NCBI GenBank assembly: GCA_964538085.1
Contig: CAZIDF010000002.1
Coordinates: 186,001-250,000 of the forward strand
Length of the DNA stretch: 64,000 bases
Source of the DNA: G020348385 sp964538085
GTDB taxonomy: Bacteria; Acidobacteriota; Aminicenantia; Aminicenantales; Aminicenantaceae
Direction: 5' to 3'
Program-made: the position numbers and the translations under genes
Shown here: one piece after another, positions 17,696 through 26,548 of the stretch
Layout: the number at the start of each line of letters is the position of its first letter
Position numbering within the stretch: the stretch's first letter is position 1
Notes under the pieces: model-generated
The model's input: the letters and a program-made list of their open reading frames with translations, nothing else
Told to the model about the DNA's origin: nothing
Database searches by the model: none

Positions 17696-18532
17696 ATGTG
17701 GAAAATTTCAAAGAAAAAAAGGGTACTTTGGTGGGGAATTCTTGCTGTCACGGTGTCGATTATTGCCTTTGTTGTCCATCTTTTCCTGTCTCTCCCCGAT
17801 GTTTCAGATCTGAAAACACAGAATCCAAAAAAAACAGCATTGATGGAGATACGGATCGAGCAAGCAGAAAAAGCAGGGCATGAATATAGTATCAGGCAAA
17901 GCTGGATATCGTTTGCGCATATCCCCCAGATCCTTAAAGATACAGTGCGGATTGCAGAAGATGCCGGATTCTATTGGCATAAAGGAATAGATTTCGACGA
18001 ACTCAAAGAATCCATCAAAAAAAACTTGCAAGAGAAGAAACTTGCCCGGGGAGGGAGCACCATTACTCAGCAGTTGGCAAAAAATTTGTATCTATCCCCA
18101 AAAAAAAGCATTGTCCGGAAGATCAAGGAGTATCTTATCGCAAAAAAATTGGAGAAGGCCCTATCCAAAGACAGGATTTTTGAGCTCTACCTGAATGTTA
18201 TCGAGCTTGGACCGGGTATTTTTGGAGTCCAGGAAGCCTCTCGATATTATTTTGGATTTTCTGTCGATGAGCTCATCCTCGAAGAGATCGTTCGATTGGT
18301 GGCTGTGCTCCCGCGTCCGCTCACCATGGATCCAAGAGGAGATAGCCCGTGGCTTAAATGGCGGTGCCGCTGGCTTCTCCACAAGCTCCTCCTCTATGAA
18401 TACATAACCGAAAAAACCTATCGAGAAATGATCCCAAGCTTCCAAGATTTCACGATAAAAAAACCTACTCGTACCTCAGAGAGTTCACGGGATCCGTCAG
18501 TGCGGCCTTTACAGCTTGATAACTTACCGTGA
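17696..18532 (+). CDS. mtgA: Monofunctional biosynthetic peptidoglycan transglycosylase
   Basis: 278 residues: one N-terminal membrane helix (about 11-32) and a GT51 glycosyltransferase domain outside the membrane. It polymerises lipid II into glycan strands. GT51 motifs: RIAEDAGFYWHKGIDFDELK (the catalytic Glu is the E of EDAGF), RGGSTITQQLAKNLYLSPKK, RKIKEYLIAKKLEKALSKD and ILELYLNVIELG-like FELYLNVIELGPGIFGV. There is no transpeptidase domain, hence monofunctional. The last 22-23 codons run antisense through the 3' end of the permease gene on the other strand (68-base overlap) and lie beyond the catalytic domain. The start lies 104 bases upstream of the divergent phosphofructokinase start. 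Confidence 0.93.
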   Translation: MWKISKKKRVLWWGILAVTVSIIAFVVHLFLSLPDVSDLKTQNPKKTALMEIRIEQAEKAGHEYSIRQSWISFAHIPQILKDTVRIAEDAGFYWHKGIDFDELKESIKKNLQEKKLARGGSTITQQLAKNLYLSPKKSIVRKIKEYLIAKKLEKALSKDRIFELYLNVIELGPGIFGVQEASRYYFGFSVDELILEEIVRLVAVLPRPLTMDPRGDSPWLKWRCRWLLHKLLLYEYITEKTYREMIPSFQDFTIKKPTRTSESSRDPSVRPLQLDNLP

Positions 18533-21074
18533 GCAATGCAATTACCAGTGCTAAAACTCCCGACATCAGAAAAATCCAAACTTCCATGTTTACCCGATAA
18601 GCAAAGTTTTGGAGCCATTTTTGCATAAGAAAATAGGCTGTGGGCCAAGCGATAACATTGGCTATCAATACGAGAGTAGCAAATTCCTTCGAGACCAATA
18701 CAAATATACTGCCGACAGATGCTCCGAGAACTTTTCTAATGCCTATTTCTTTGGTTCGTTGTTCGACCATAAAAAGGGCCAGGCCAAAGAGACCTAACCC
18801 TGCAATGAATATAGCCAGCATAGAAAAGAGAGTGAATATTTGACTGAGTTTTTCCTCACTCCTGTATAATTTGTCGAATGTCTCGTCCATGAAAGTGTAT
18901 TCAAATGGATGGGCAGGATCCAGTTCTTTCCATTTGTCCTCGATAAAAGCCAACGTTTCAGGAATATTCGTCGGCTGGATTCTCATGGCAAAGACAGCTG
19001 TGTTTTGCGGCCATATATGAATAACAAGGGGATTGATTTCTTCTTTTAGGGATTGGAACTGAAAATCTTTGACGACCCCTATAACCTTTCCTTTCTTTTC
19101 ATCCCACTCAAATCGAGTATTTAGAGGATCTTCCAATTGGAGGTGTCGGACGGCTGCTTCATTGATGAGAAATGCTTCTGTGGAATCCGTGCTCAAATCT
19201 TTTGAAAAATCTCTGCCTTTAACGATCTCCATTCCCATGGTTTTGATATAATCGTGGTCTGTGTAGATCATTCTCAATGTCAATGTCTTCTTTCCCTCAT
19301 CTGTGACCAATTGTATGGCATCTCCTGCAATTGCCCCTCCGGGGACTCCGATCGTGATCGTTGCATTTAGAATATTGGGATTTTGCATAAGATCGGCCTT
19401 GATGGTCTCTGCATTTTTCCTGATAGAATTTTCTCTGATGGGGACAACCACGACATGTTCCTTATCAAAGCCCAATTTTCTGTTTCGTAAAAAATCGAGC
19501 TGATCCAAGACAATAGCCGTTGAAATGATCAATATGATCGAGATGCTGAATTGCAGGATGACTAATCCTTTTCTCAGGAAAGATTTTCCTGATCCAAAAT
19601 GAACAGAGCTCTTCAACACGTTTGACGGCTGGTAACGAGAAACAAAAAAAGCGGGATAACTTCCCGACAAGATCCCTACAAATAAAAGAATGAAAAGAAC
19701 AGATCCAATCAAAAAGAAGTTCGCCAATTCATTCGGAGAAATATCTTTGCTCGTCAACGAATTAAAGACAGGGAGGGCGATCTTCACCAGAACCATTGCC
19801 AGGAGCAGGGAAAAAAAGGTAAACAGCATTGATTCCCCTAAGAATTGTTTCACCAGCTGTCCTCGGCTCGCTCCCACTACTTTTCTCAGCCCGACTTCTT
19901 TCGAACGATTCGCCGATAGCGCCGCCGCAAGGTTCATGAAATTTATGCAGGCGATCAATAGTATAAAAAGCGCAATTATAGAAAAAATGTACACATATTT
20001 TATGTCACCGTTCAGGCTAATCTCCATCTGAAGATGGGAATGGAGATGGATGCTTTTGAGGGGCTGCAATCTGGAAGATAATGAGCCCCCCAAAATGGAT
20101 TTGATTTGCTCCGCAACGTATTTTTCGTTAAATCCCGGTAATTTTTTCTGCAAATCAACTGCCGAAGAACCTTCTTTGAGTAAAAGATAAGTGTAAAACT
20201 CATGTCTCGCCCAATTCTGGAAATATCGTTCTTGAACAGTTTGAATTTGCTCTTGTGTTTTGAGAGAGGCGAACATATCCGCATGAAAATGGGAGTTCGC
20301 TGGAATATCTTTCATTAGTCCGGTAACAACAAAGTCTTGGCCATTGATGATCAATGTCCTGTCCATCGGCTCTTCATTCCCGAAATATTTCATTGCCATG
20401 CGTTCTGAAACGACGATTGTGTTGGGAGCCTCCAGAGCCCTATCAGGATTGCCCTGGACCAGAGGGAAAGTGAAAATATTGAAAAGAGTAGCATCAGCAA
20501 AATAAAGGCCATCTTCATAATATTTTTTTTCTCCGTATGTCACCAATCGTCTTCTTCCCGGAAAAAGCCTGACCGCTTCGTCCACCTCTGGGAAATCCCT
20601 TTTCAGTGCCGGCGCAAAAGGTGCAGATGAGAGAGCAAAATGTCTGCTCAAACCTCCCTCGACATCGAAACTATCGACCAACCTGTAAATTCTGTCTGCA
20701 TTCTCGTGATATCGATCGAAACTTAGTTCGTCCTTAATGAAAAGGATGATTAAAACACAACAGGCCATGCCCATCGCTAATCCGCCAATGTTGATAAACG
20801 AGAAGCTCTTGTATTTTTTTATATTCCTGAAGGCAATCTTTAAATAATTTTTAATCATTGTTATGTTCCAATAAATATAATTTTTAAAATAGGGAGGGAG
20901 TAATTTGAGGATTTGGTAGAAATACCATGATATCGCTATGATCTTTCCTTTTTGGTTTGAAATCCTGTCGTGCATTTCTCTAAAATCGCCTGCAAGATTC
21001 TCCTGATCTTCGAAAGGGACAATCTTTTGCAGGAGAATTTCAAGCAACTTAACAGGACGATTTTGTTTATTCAT
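18465..21074 (-). CDS. FtsX/MacB-like permease with N-terminal permease-prefix domain (module 1)
   Basis: 869 residues. The first roughly 75 residues (LEILLQKIVPFEDQENLAGD) match the short prefix found on PadR-linked permeases. After it come a first membrane helix (FINIGGLAMGMACCVLIILF), a large MacB-type extracytoplasmic domain, an FtsX core (RSKEVGLRKVVGASRGQLVK), a second periplasmic domain and a second FtsX core (RTKEIGIRKVLGASVGSIFV). The C-terminus is DPVNSLRYE, nearly identical in all three homologues here. MacB/LolCE-type permeases couple an ATPase to periplasmic work on lipoproteins, peptides or drugs, but no ATPase gene is adjacent. The start is 3 bases after the PadR stop, giving a two-gene operon. 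Substrate unknown. Confidence 0.85.
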   Translation of the reverse strand: MNKQNRPVKLLEILLQKIVPFEDQENLAGDFREMHDRISNQKGKIIAISWYFYQILKLLPPYFKNYIYWNITMIKNYLKIAFRNIKKYKSFSFINIGGLAMGMACCVLIILFIKDELSFDRYHENADRIYRLVDSFDVEGGLSRHFALSSAPFAPALKRDFPEVDEAVRLFPGRRRLVTYGEKKYYEDGLYFADATLFNIFTFPLVQGNPDRALEAPNTIVVSERMAMKYFGNEEPMDRTLIINGQDFVVTGLMKDIPANSHFHADMFASLKTQEQIQTVQERYFQNWARHEFYTYLLLKEGSSAVDLQKKLPGFNEKYVAEQIKSILGGSLSSRLQPLKSIHLHSHLQMEISLNGDIKYVYIFSIIALFILLIACINFMNLAAALSANRSKEVGLRKVVGASRGQLVKQFLGESMLFTFFSLLLAMVLVKIALPVFNSLTSKDISPNELANFFLIGSVLFILLFVGILSGSYPAFFVSRYQPSNVLKSSVHFGSGKSFLRKGLVILQFSISIILIISTAIVLDQLDFLRNRKLGFDKEHVVVVPIRENSIRKNAETIKADLMQNPNILNATITIGVPGGAIAGDAIQLVTDEGKKTLTLRMIYTDHDYIKTMGMEIVKGRDFSKDLSTDSTEAFLINEAAVRHLQLEDPLNTRFEWDEKKGKVIGVVKDFQFQSLKEEINPLVIHIWPQNTAVFAMRIQPTNIPETLAFIEDKWKELDPAHPFEYTFMDETFDKLYRSEEKLSQIFTLFSMLAIFIAGLGLFGLALFMVEQRTKEIGIRKVLGASVGSIFVLVSKEFATLVLIANVIAWPTAYFLMQKWLQNFAYRVNMEVWIFLMSGVLALVIALLTVSYQAVKAALTDPVNSLRYE

Positions 21075-21077
21075 AAT

Positions 21078-21404
21078 TCAATCCATCGGATCGGATAATT
21101 CCATATAGCTTTCCCACAGGGTGTCAGAGATCCTCTTGTGCTCAGCCAACATATCAAATCCCAATTTTGTGATTTCATAAATTTTTTTTCTGCGTCCCCC
21201 TCTTACTGCAGTTGATGCCCCAAAATCCGATTCGATCATCCCGACATTTTCAAGACGGCTTAAAGGCAAATGGACGGAAGTGAACGAGACTTTCTTTCCT
21301 GTTATTTTGCTCAGATGGTCTGCAATAGCGACCAAGTACGCATCTTTTTTTAGATTAAGAATAGAAAGCATGATGAGTTCTTCCTTACGTGTCAAACTTT
21401 TCAT
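21078..21404 (-). CDS. PadR family transcriptional regulator (module 1)
   Basis: 108 residues from the ATG at 21404, preferred because GAGGGAGA directly precedes it; the upstream in-frame GTG overlaps that site. It has a winged helix: LTRKEELIMLSILNLKKDAYL, recognition region VSFTSVHLPLSRLENVGMIESD, wing AVRGGRRKKIYEITKLGFDML. PadR proteins are usually repressors that respond to small hydrophobic ligands or cell-envelope stress. It is placed immediately upstream of the permease, which it probably controls along with itself. Confidence 0.92.
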   Translation of the reverse strand: MKSLTRKEELIMLSILNLKKDAYLVAIADHLSKITGKKVSFTSVHLPLSRLENVGMIESDFGASTAVRGGRRKKIYEITKLGFDMLAEHKRISDTLWESYMELSDPMD

Positions 21405-21568
21405 TGTCTCCCTCACGATTTTATTTCTTTCTTATTAGTAGAAACATATCATTAAATAATACGAAAAAAAATTGAATTGGTTACCGAAATATTCCCCTTT
21501 TTTTTAAAACGGAATTGACATTTATTAGAATTTGGCTAATCATATTTTTTTTAAAAGGAGGAAAAAAC

Positions 21569-23116
21569 ATGAAACGGAATTTCGTTCTTGTCCTTTGTTT
21601 TGCCGTGATTATTTTATTTTCGCTCGTGAATGCCGCAGAAATACAGATCGATGTCAAGGAACACACGCTGGCAAACGGATTGAAAATTCTGATGATCCAA
21701 AAAGCCGAGGTCCCTAGAGTCGTGTGCCATATCTACTACAAAGTGGGATCGATCAATGAAAGATCCGGTATCACCGGTATTGCCCACCTCCATGAGCACA
21801 TGATGTTCAAGGGAACACAGGTGATGGGTGTGACGGACTTCGAAAAACATGCGGCCGTCAATGATAGGATTGATGAATTGATGGCCAACATCTACCGAGA
21901 GAAATTCTGGAAAGCCGGAGGTGGCGACAAGGAAAAGATCGCTCAGTGGCAAAAAGAATACGATGAGCTCGTTCAATCGGAAAAGCAGTACATCATCAAG
22001 GATGACCTCTGGACCTTGTACATGAAAAACGGCGGCACAGGCCTCAATGCATCGACATCTAATGAAGTCACAGGCTATTACGTTACCCTGCCCTCCAATA
22101 AGGTCGAGTTGCAGATGTGGCTGGAATCAGACCGGATGGCCAACGCCTATTTCCGCGAATTTTACTCTGAAAAGGACGTGGTCATGGAGGAGAGACGCCT
22201 GAGTGAAAACCGGCCGGGGTTCTTTTTCGACGAACAAGTCAGCGCTGCCTTCTATGCTGCATCTCCTTATCACTGGGGCGTGATCGGATGGATGGACGAC
22301 CTGCGGAAGATCAACAAAGCTGATCTCATCGCATTCAACAAAAACTATTACGTGCCCAATAATGCCGTAGCCATCTATGTCGGTGATCTGGATCCTCAAA
22401 ATATCATCCAGATGGCAGAGACCTATTTCGGGCGCATTCCCAAAGGTCCGGACATCGAGCCCATTCGAACATACGAGCCACCGCAATATTCTGAAAAACG
22501 CATGTATGGCGAGGGCCCTTCTCAGACCAGCTTGCAAATGATGTTCCATGCTCCATATGATGGACAACCGGATGCGGCGCCGCTGTCCGTCTTGGCCAGC
22601 GTTCTTGGTTCGGGTGGCGGAGGCGGTTTTGGTGGCCGGCGTGGCGGCGGAGGCGGAGGAACAGGACGCCTGTATAAACTTCTGGTTGAGGAAAAACAAC
22701 TGGCGGTCAGTGTCTCTGCTTCAAGCCGTGCCCAGTGGTATGTCGGAGCTTTTCAATTCCGAGCCACCCCTCGTTTCGATAAAAATGTCCAGCCAGAAGA
22801 CTTGGAAAAAGAAATCTGGGCAGAGATCGAGAAGATAAAAATGGAGGGAGTCACACCGGAAGAGATCCAGAAGGCCAAGAACAAATTCGAAGCCAGGTTC
22901 ATCCGGAGTCTTTCCAGCACAGCCGGGCTTGCCCGCACATTGGGAAGAGCAGAACTCCATAGAGGTTGGCGCACAGTCATCACAGAGCTCGATGACCTGA
23001 AAAAAGTGACGAATGACGATATCAAACGGGTTGCCTCGACATATTTTGTCAAGGACAATAGCCTGACAGCCATCTACAAGAGACAGGGAGGCGGAAGGCG
23101 AGGAGGACGAAGATGA
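21569..23116 (+). CDS. Secreted M16 zinc peptidase, catalytic subunit
   Basis: 515 residues from the ATG at 21569 (AAAGGAGG upstream). Signal peptide to about residue 22. The inverted zinc motif HLHEH is at residues 73-77, with the third ligand region in EKDVVMEERRLSE. M16B peptidases are clamshell enzymes degrading peptides, usually as an active plus inactive subunit pair. The conserved Gly-rich loop before the SRL-type segment is greatly expanded here, with runs of Gly and two Arg (about residues 346-367), and the C-terminus is also Gly/Arg-rich. It overlaps the next gene by 4 bases (ATGA). A TTGACA at 21515-21520 may be its -35. Confidence 0.92.
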   Translation: MKRNFVLVLCFAVIILFSLVNAAEIQIDVKEHTLANGLKILMIQKAEVPRVVCHIYYKVGSINERSGITGIAHLHEHMMFKGTQVMGVTDFEKHAAVNDRIDELMANIYREKFWKAGGGDKEKIAQWQKEYDELVQSEKQYIIKDDLWTLYMKNGGTGLNASTSNEVTGYYVTLPSNKVELQMWLESDRMANAYFREFYSEKDVVMEERRLSENRPGFFFDEQVSAAFYAASPYHWGVIGWMDDLRKINKADLIAFNKNYYVPNNAVAIYVGDLDPQNIIQMAETYFGRIPKGPDIEPIRTYEPPQYSEKRMYGEGPSQTSLQMMFHAPYDGQPDAAPLSVLASVLGSGGGGGFGGRRGGGGGGTGRLYKLLVEEKQLAVSVSASSRAQWYVGAFQFRATPRFDKNVQPEDLEKEIWAEIEKIKMEGVTPEEIQKAKNKFEARFIRSLSSTAGLARTLGRAELHRGWRTVITELDDLKKVTNDDIKRVASTYFVKDNSLTAIYKRQGGGRRGGRR

Positions 23117-24573
23117 AAAAAACACTTGTTATCCTGCTGGCTCTCGGTGCTATTTTTGTGTCCATAGGATATACCCAGGCACAGAAACCTTCTGATCTGA
23201 AATATCCCAACCTCAAATACGATCCGCCCGATCCGAAAGATTTCCGCACAGAATTCGCCAACGGTTTGCGGGGTTACATCAAGGAAGATCACAGCCTGCC
23301 ATTGTTCGATATCTCTGCGCAGATCAATTTTGGTGGTTTGTATGTCCCTACAGATAAAACAGGACTTGCTGAGGTCATGAGTGGCACCATGATCAAAGGC
23401 GGCACCAAAACCAGGGAAGGGAGCGAGATCGAAGAGCGTATCGATTTTATCGGAGGCTCATTGAGCTTCCGAACCTCAGAGAGGACAGCGACTCTTTCCC
23501 TGTTTGTTTTGAGCAAAGACATGGACGAAGGACTGGAACTCTTTTTCGATGTTTTGATGAATCCGGAATTCAGAGAGGCCTCTTTGAATCTTGAAAAGGC
23601 GCGGCTCATATCCCAACTGAGGCAAGCCAACGATCAACCCAACAGTATTTTAAGCCGTGAGTATGAGCGTTTGATTTACGGCGATCATGCGTTGACACAG
23701 CAACCCACCCAGAAAACCTATGAAAGCATCTCAAGTGCGGACCTCAAGGCAGCTCATGTCCAGTATTTTTTTCCTGAAAATATCATCCTTGTCGCATCGG
23801 GAGATTTCGATAAGTCCGAGCTTAAGGGGAAAATCGACAAGCTCGTTTCTGGCTGGAAAAACAAAACCCTCGATGTCCCATCTTTTTCTAAACAATTTCC
23901 ATCGCCGGAGCCCGGAGTCTACTTCATCCAAAAGCAGATAAATCAGGGCTACATCAGTCTCGGGCATTTGGGAATCGAGGAAAATAATCCCGACTATTTT
24001 GCCGTTCAGGTGATGAACTTCATCCTCGGAGGAGGCAGTTTCACATCCCGCATAACCATGAAGGTTCGTTCGGACGAAGGCCTTTCTTACAATCAGGGCA
24101 GCCGGTTCAGGTATCGATGGGGATTCCCGGGAACATTTTCGGGATACGTCCAAACCAAATCTTCCACGGTCGGGTATGCGATTTCTTTGATCCTTGACGA
24201 ATTCAATCGCATCAGAAAAGAACCGGTTTCGGATGATGAGATGGACACAGCCATCAACTACTATCTGGAAAGTTTTTCCAATTCTTTCGAGTCGCCCCAG
24301 CGCACCATGTCCGCATTTGCCGATCTGGAGATGACCGGAAAGCCGATGGATTATTACAAGACCTACAGAGATAAGATCAAGACAGTCACCAAGGCCACGG
24401 TACAGGAAGTTGCCAACAAATACATCCATCCCGATAAAGCAGTCATCATGATTGTAGGAGATTTCGATCCGTGCAATGAGGGAGGGGACAAATGGGAAGG
24501 CCCCCTGGGTAAACTAGGGAAAATGCACACCATCAACCTTAAAAATCCCCTGACTGGAGAAGAGCTTAAATAA
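23113..24573 (+). CDS. Secreted M16 family protein, non-catalytic partner
   Basis: 486 residues with a signal peptide ending around GYTQAQ. M16 fold: LRGYIKEDHSLPLFDISAQI, GGLYVPTDKTGLAEVMSGTM, the C-domain HLGIEENNPDYFAVQVMNFI and the glycine loop LGGGSFTSRI. In the position of HxxEH it has TGLAEVMSGTM, so the zinc ligands are missing. This is the usual division of labour in M16B heterodimers, where the partner supplies the Gly-rich loop and an arginine/tyrosine pair. It is translationally coupled to the active subunit. Confidence 0.92.
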   Translation: MKKTLVILLALGAIFVSIGYTQAQKPSDLKYPNLKYDPPDPKDFRTEFANGLRGYIKEDHSLPLFDISAQINFGGLYVPTDKTGLAEVMSGTMIKGGTKTREGSEIEERIDFIGGSLSFRTSERTATLSLFVLSKDMDEGLELFFDVLMNPEFREASLNLEKARLISQLRQANDQPNSILSREYERLIYGDHALTQQPTQKTYESISSADLKAAHVQYFFPENIILVASGDFDKSELKGKIDKLVSGWKNKTLDVPSFSKQFPSPEPGVYFIQKQINQGYISLGHLGIEENNPDYFAVQVMNFILGGGSFTSRITMKVRSDEGLSYNQGSRFRYRWGFPGTFSGYVQTKSSTVGYAISLILDEFNRIRKEPVSDDEMDTAINYYLESFSNSFESPQRTMSAFADLEMTGKPMDYYKTYRDKIKTVTKATVQEVANKYIHPDKAVIMIVGDFDPCNEGGDKWEGPLGKLGKMHTINLKNPLTGEELK

Positions 24574-24584
24574 AGGAGTCAACG

Positions 24585-25070
24585 ATGCCAGAAAAAGCGC
24601 TTAAACCTGTACCTGAGGGAATGCATACTGTTACGCTTCATCTTTGGTTTAACGGTAATTGTAAGGAAGCCATCGATTTTTACCAGAAGGCTTTCGGTGC
24701 AGAACTTGCAGCGCCTGCTATGCCTTCGCCAAATGGCAAAGGGATCATGCATGCCATGCTGAAACTTGGAGATTCGAATATCATGATGGCCGATGCCATT
24801 CCCGACCAATGGGAGCAGGGACCAAAGGAAAACGCAACAGCGGGCATGTGGTGTTATGTGGAAGACTGCGATGGCCTTTTCAATCGAGCGGTGGAATCAG
24901 GGTGTGAAGTGATATATCCATTGATGGATGCCTTCTGGGGTGACCGGAACGGCAAGGTCAAAGATCCTTTCGGTCATTGCTGGGGATTCGCCAGCCAAAA
25001 ATGGGTTCTGACCGAAGAGGAAATGCAGGAACGCATGCAGGAGTGGCTAAAAAGCCTGGAACAGAAATAG
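24585..25070 (+). CDS. VOC family (PhnB/glyoxalase-like) protein
   Basis: 161 residues, cytoplasmic, preceded by AAAGGAG. PhnB-like vicinal-oxygen-chelate fold: TLHLWFNGNCKEAIDFYQKA, MLKLGDSNIMMADA, FNRAVESGCEVIYPLMDAFW and GDRNGKVKDPFGHCWGFAS. Members bind metals or small molecules and are often mis-annotated as demethylubiquinone methyltransferases. It may ride on the M16 transcript (11-base gap). Exact ligand unknown. Confidence 0.88.
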   Translation: MPEKALKPVPEGMHTVTLHLWFNGNCKEAIDFYQKAFGAELAAPAMPSPNGKGIMHAMLKLGDSNIMMADAIPDQWEQGPKENATAGMWCYVEDCDGLFNRAVESGCEVIYPLMDAFWGDRNGKVKDPFGHCWGFASQKWVLTEEEMQERMQEWLKSLEQK

Positions 25071-25075
25071 AATTT

Positions 25076-26371
25076 TTAGCGCAAGGGCGGACGTTCTGTG
25101 TTTTCGAGAAAATCCAGAATCTTTCGATTCACAAGGTCAGCCTGAACGACGGTGAGATCGTGCCCCGCTCCCGGAATGATATCTGTTTTGATCTGGGGCG
25201 CTACAGAACGAAGGCGTTCCACCGCTTCGTAAGGAGAATATATTTTTTCGTTTTCGCCCACCAAAAAAAGGACAGGCATTTTCAGGTTCCTTAATTCCTC
25301 ATCTGTTAGAACGGTCGGGCTGACCATCATTTTCGGTTTGAAGCTTCGCAGACCGAGGTCAAGGTGATCCACCCAGTATTCAGCATATTTCCTTCCGGCT
25401 TCATCCTTTTTCCACAGATCTGCCAAAATCGTTTCCATCCCTTTTTTTACGAAATGTCGGTGGGGCAGTATGCTGAGAAGAGCAGGACCAAGGAATCCGG
25501 GTCCTAGAGGGAGAACGGTTGCCGCTGGCGCCAAGAGAACGATTTTATCCAGCCTTACGGGATGCTTGAGTGCGTATTGACTTGTCAGCCAGCCGCCGTA
25601 GGACATACCCACTAGGTTGATATCGTCGCCCAGTTCGAGGGCCGAGAACAACTCGTCCATCCATCCGACATAGTCGCCAGGAACCTTGAATATTTTGGTG
25701 AATACGCTGCGGCCATAATCATAAATATTATCCACGGCGTAAGTCCTGTAACTCTGGGATAATGCTTTAATGTTGGGCATCCAGGAAAGAGATGTGGCAT
25801 TAGCCCCGTGCATGAGCACGAGGGGAGGGGCGTCCATCGGGCCGCTGATCCGTAAAAACGTCTGTCCATAAGATGTCTCGACCATCCTGTCTTCAGATTC
25901 AACAGGCCAGTCCTTTGCTATGCTATCGTAAAATGCAAGGTAATGTTGCTTAGCTCCTTCTGAACGAAAAGGGTGATAAGGACTTATAGATCTCAGAGAA
26001 AATTTAGCGATCAAAAGGGGACAAGTCACATTCAACACGAGGAAAAAAAGGGTGATCAGCACATAAAAATAGGATTTGTTGAATTTTTTCAGGGTGTAAT
26101 TTGTTCCCAACCGGTGCGATGTGGAAAAAGCTTGAATCAATGAGTAGAATTTCAGAAATAGAAAAAAGACGATCACAGCTATCCACAACAACAGTTCCTC
26201 GGGACTTTTAAATACCGCGACGGCAAAAAGGCAAAGAGAAAACAGCAAAGCCACTTTCAATAGTATCCCCTTTAACAATTCGCCGTTGTATACCTGTCCC
26301 AATCCCATAGAGATCAGGCTCAAAAAAGCGGATAAAACCGGTTTTCTTTTTTTTATCTCTGTGCCGGGCAT
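25076..26371 (-). CDS. Membrane-anchored alpha/beta hydrolase with TM2-like N-terminus
   Basis: 431 residues. Residues 1-130 contain about four hydrophobic segments. The first resembles a TM2/DUF5683-type hairpin (LSLISMGLGQVYNGELLKGI). The remainder is an alpha/beta hydrolase: LVLMHGANATSLSW (oxyanion region), nucleophile elbow GMSYGGW, acid in VGENEKIYSPYEA, and His in PGAGHDLTVVQAD. It is predicted to be inner-membrane anchored. A hydrolase fused behind such a membrane module is unusual. It has its own promoter, divergent from the 5'-nucleotidase. Confidence 0.82.
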   Translation of the reverse strand: MPGTEIKKRKPVLSAFLSLISMGLGQVYNGELLKGILLKVALLFSLCLFAVAVFKSPEELLLWIAVIVFFLFLKFYSLIQAFSTSHRLGTNYTLKKFNKSYFYVLITLFFLVLNVTCPLLIAKFSLRSISPYHPFRSEGAKQHYLAFYDSIAKDWPVESEDRMVETSYGQTFLRISGPMDAPPLVLMHGANATSLSWMPNIKALSQSYRTYAVDNIYDYGRSVFTKIFKVPGDYVGWMDELFSALELGDDINLVGMSYGGWLTSQYALKHPVRLDKIVLLAPAATVLPLGPGFLGPALLSILPHRHFVKKGMETILADLWKKDEAGRKYAEYWVDHLDLGLRSFKPKMMVSPTVLTDEELRNLKMPVLFLVGENEKIYSPYEAVERLRSVAPQIKTDIIPGAGHDLTVVQADLVNRKILDFLENTERPPLR

Positions 26372-26413
26372 CGTATTCTCCTCTATCTTAGAAAAATTGA
26401 ATATATTGAAAGA

Positions 26414-26442
26414 AGAATATCAAGAAAAAAAAGCTTTTTCAA
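26414..26442 (-). promoter_or_regulatory. Predicted promoter for the membrane hydrolase
   Basis: Read on the minus strand: TTGAAA, 17-base spacer ending TGA, TATTCT. The -10 is about 43 bases upstream of the ATG at 26371, and it lies back-to-back with the promoter at 26453. Confidence 0.45.
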
Positions 26443-26452
26443 ATTTTGACGC

Positions 26453-26481
26453 TTGACAAAAAATAAATCCACTTTTATATT
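26453..26481 (+). promoter_or_regulatory. Predicted strong promoter for the 5'-nucleotidase
   Basis: Perfect TTGACA, 17-base spacer, TATATT. The -10 lies about 67 bases before the ATG at 26549. Confidence 0.6.
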
Positions 26482-26548
26482 AGGGAAATCACGGGGTTAA
26501 ATGGTTATCAAAGGATTTAAGATCCTAATTTATTAAAGGGGGTTATTT

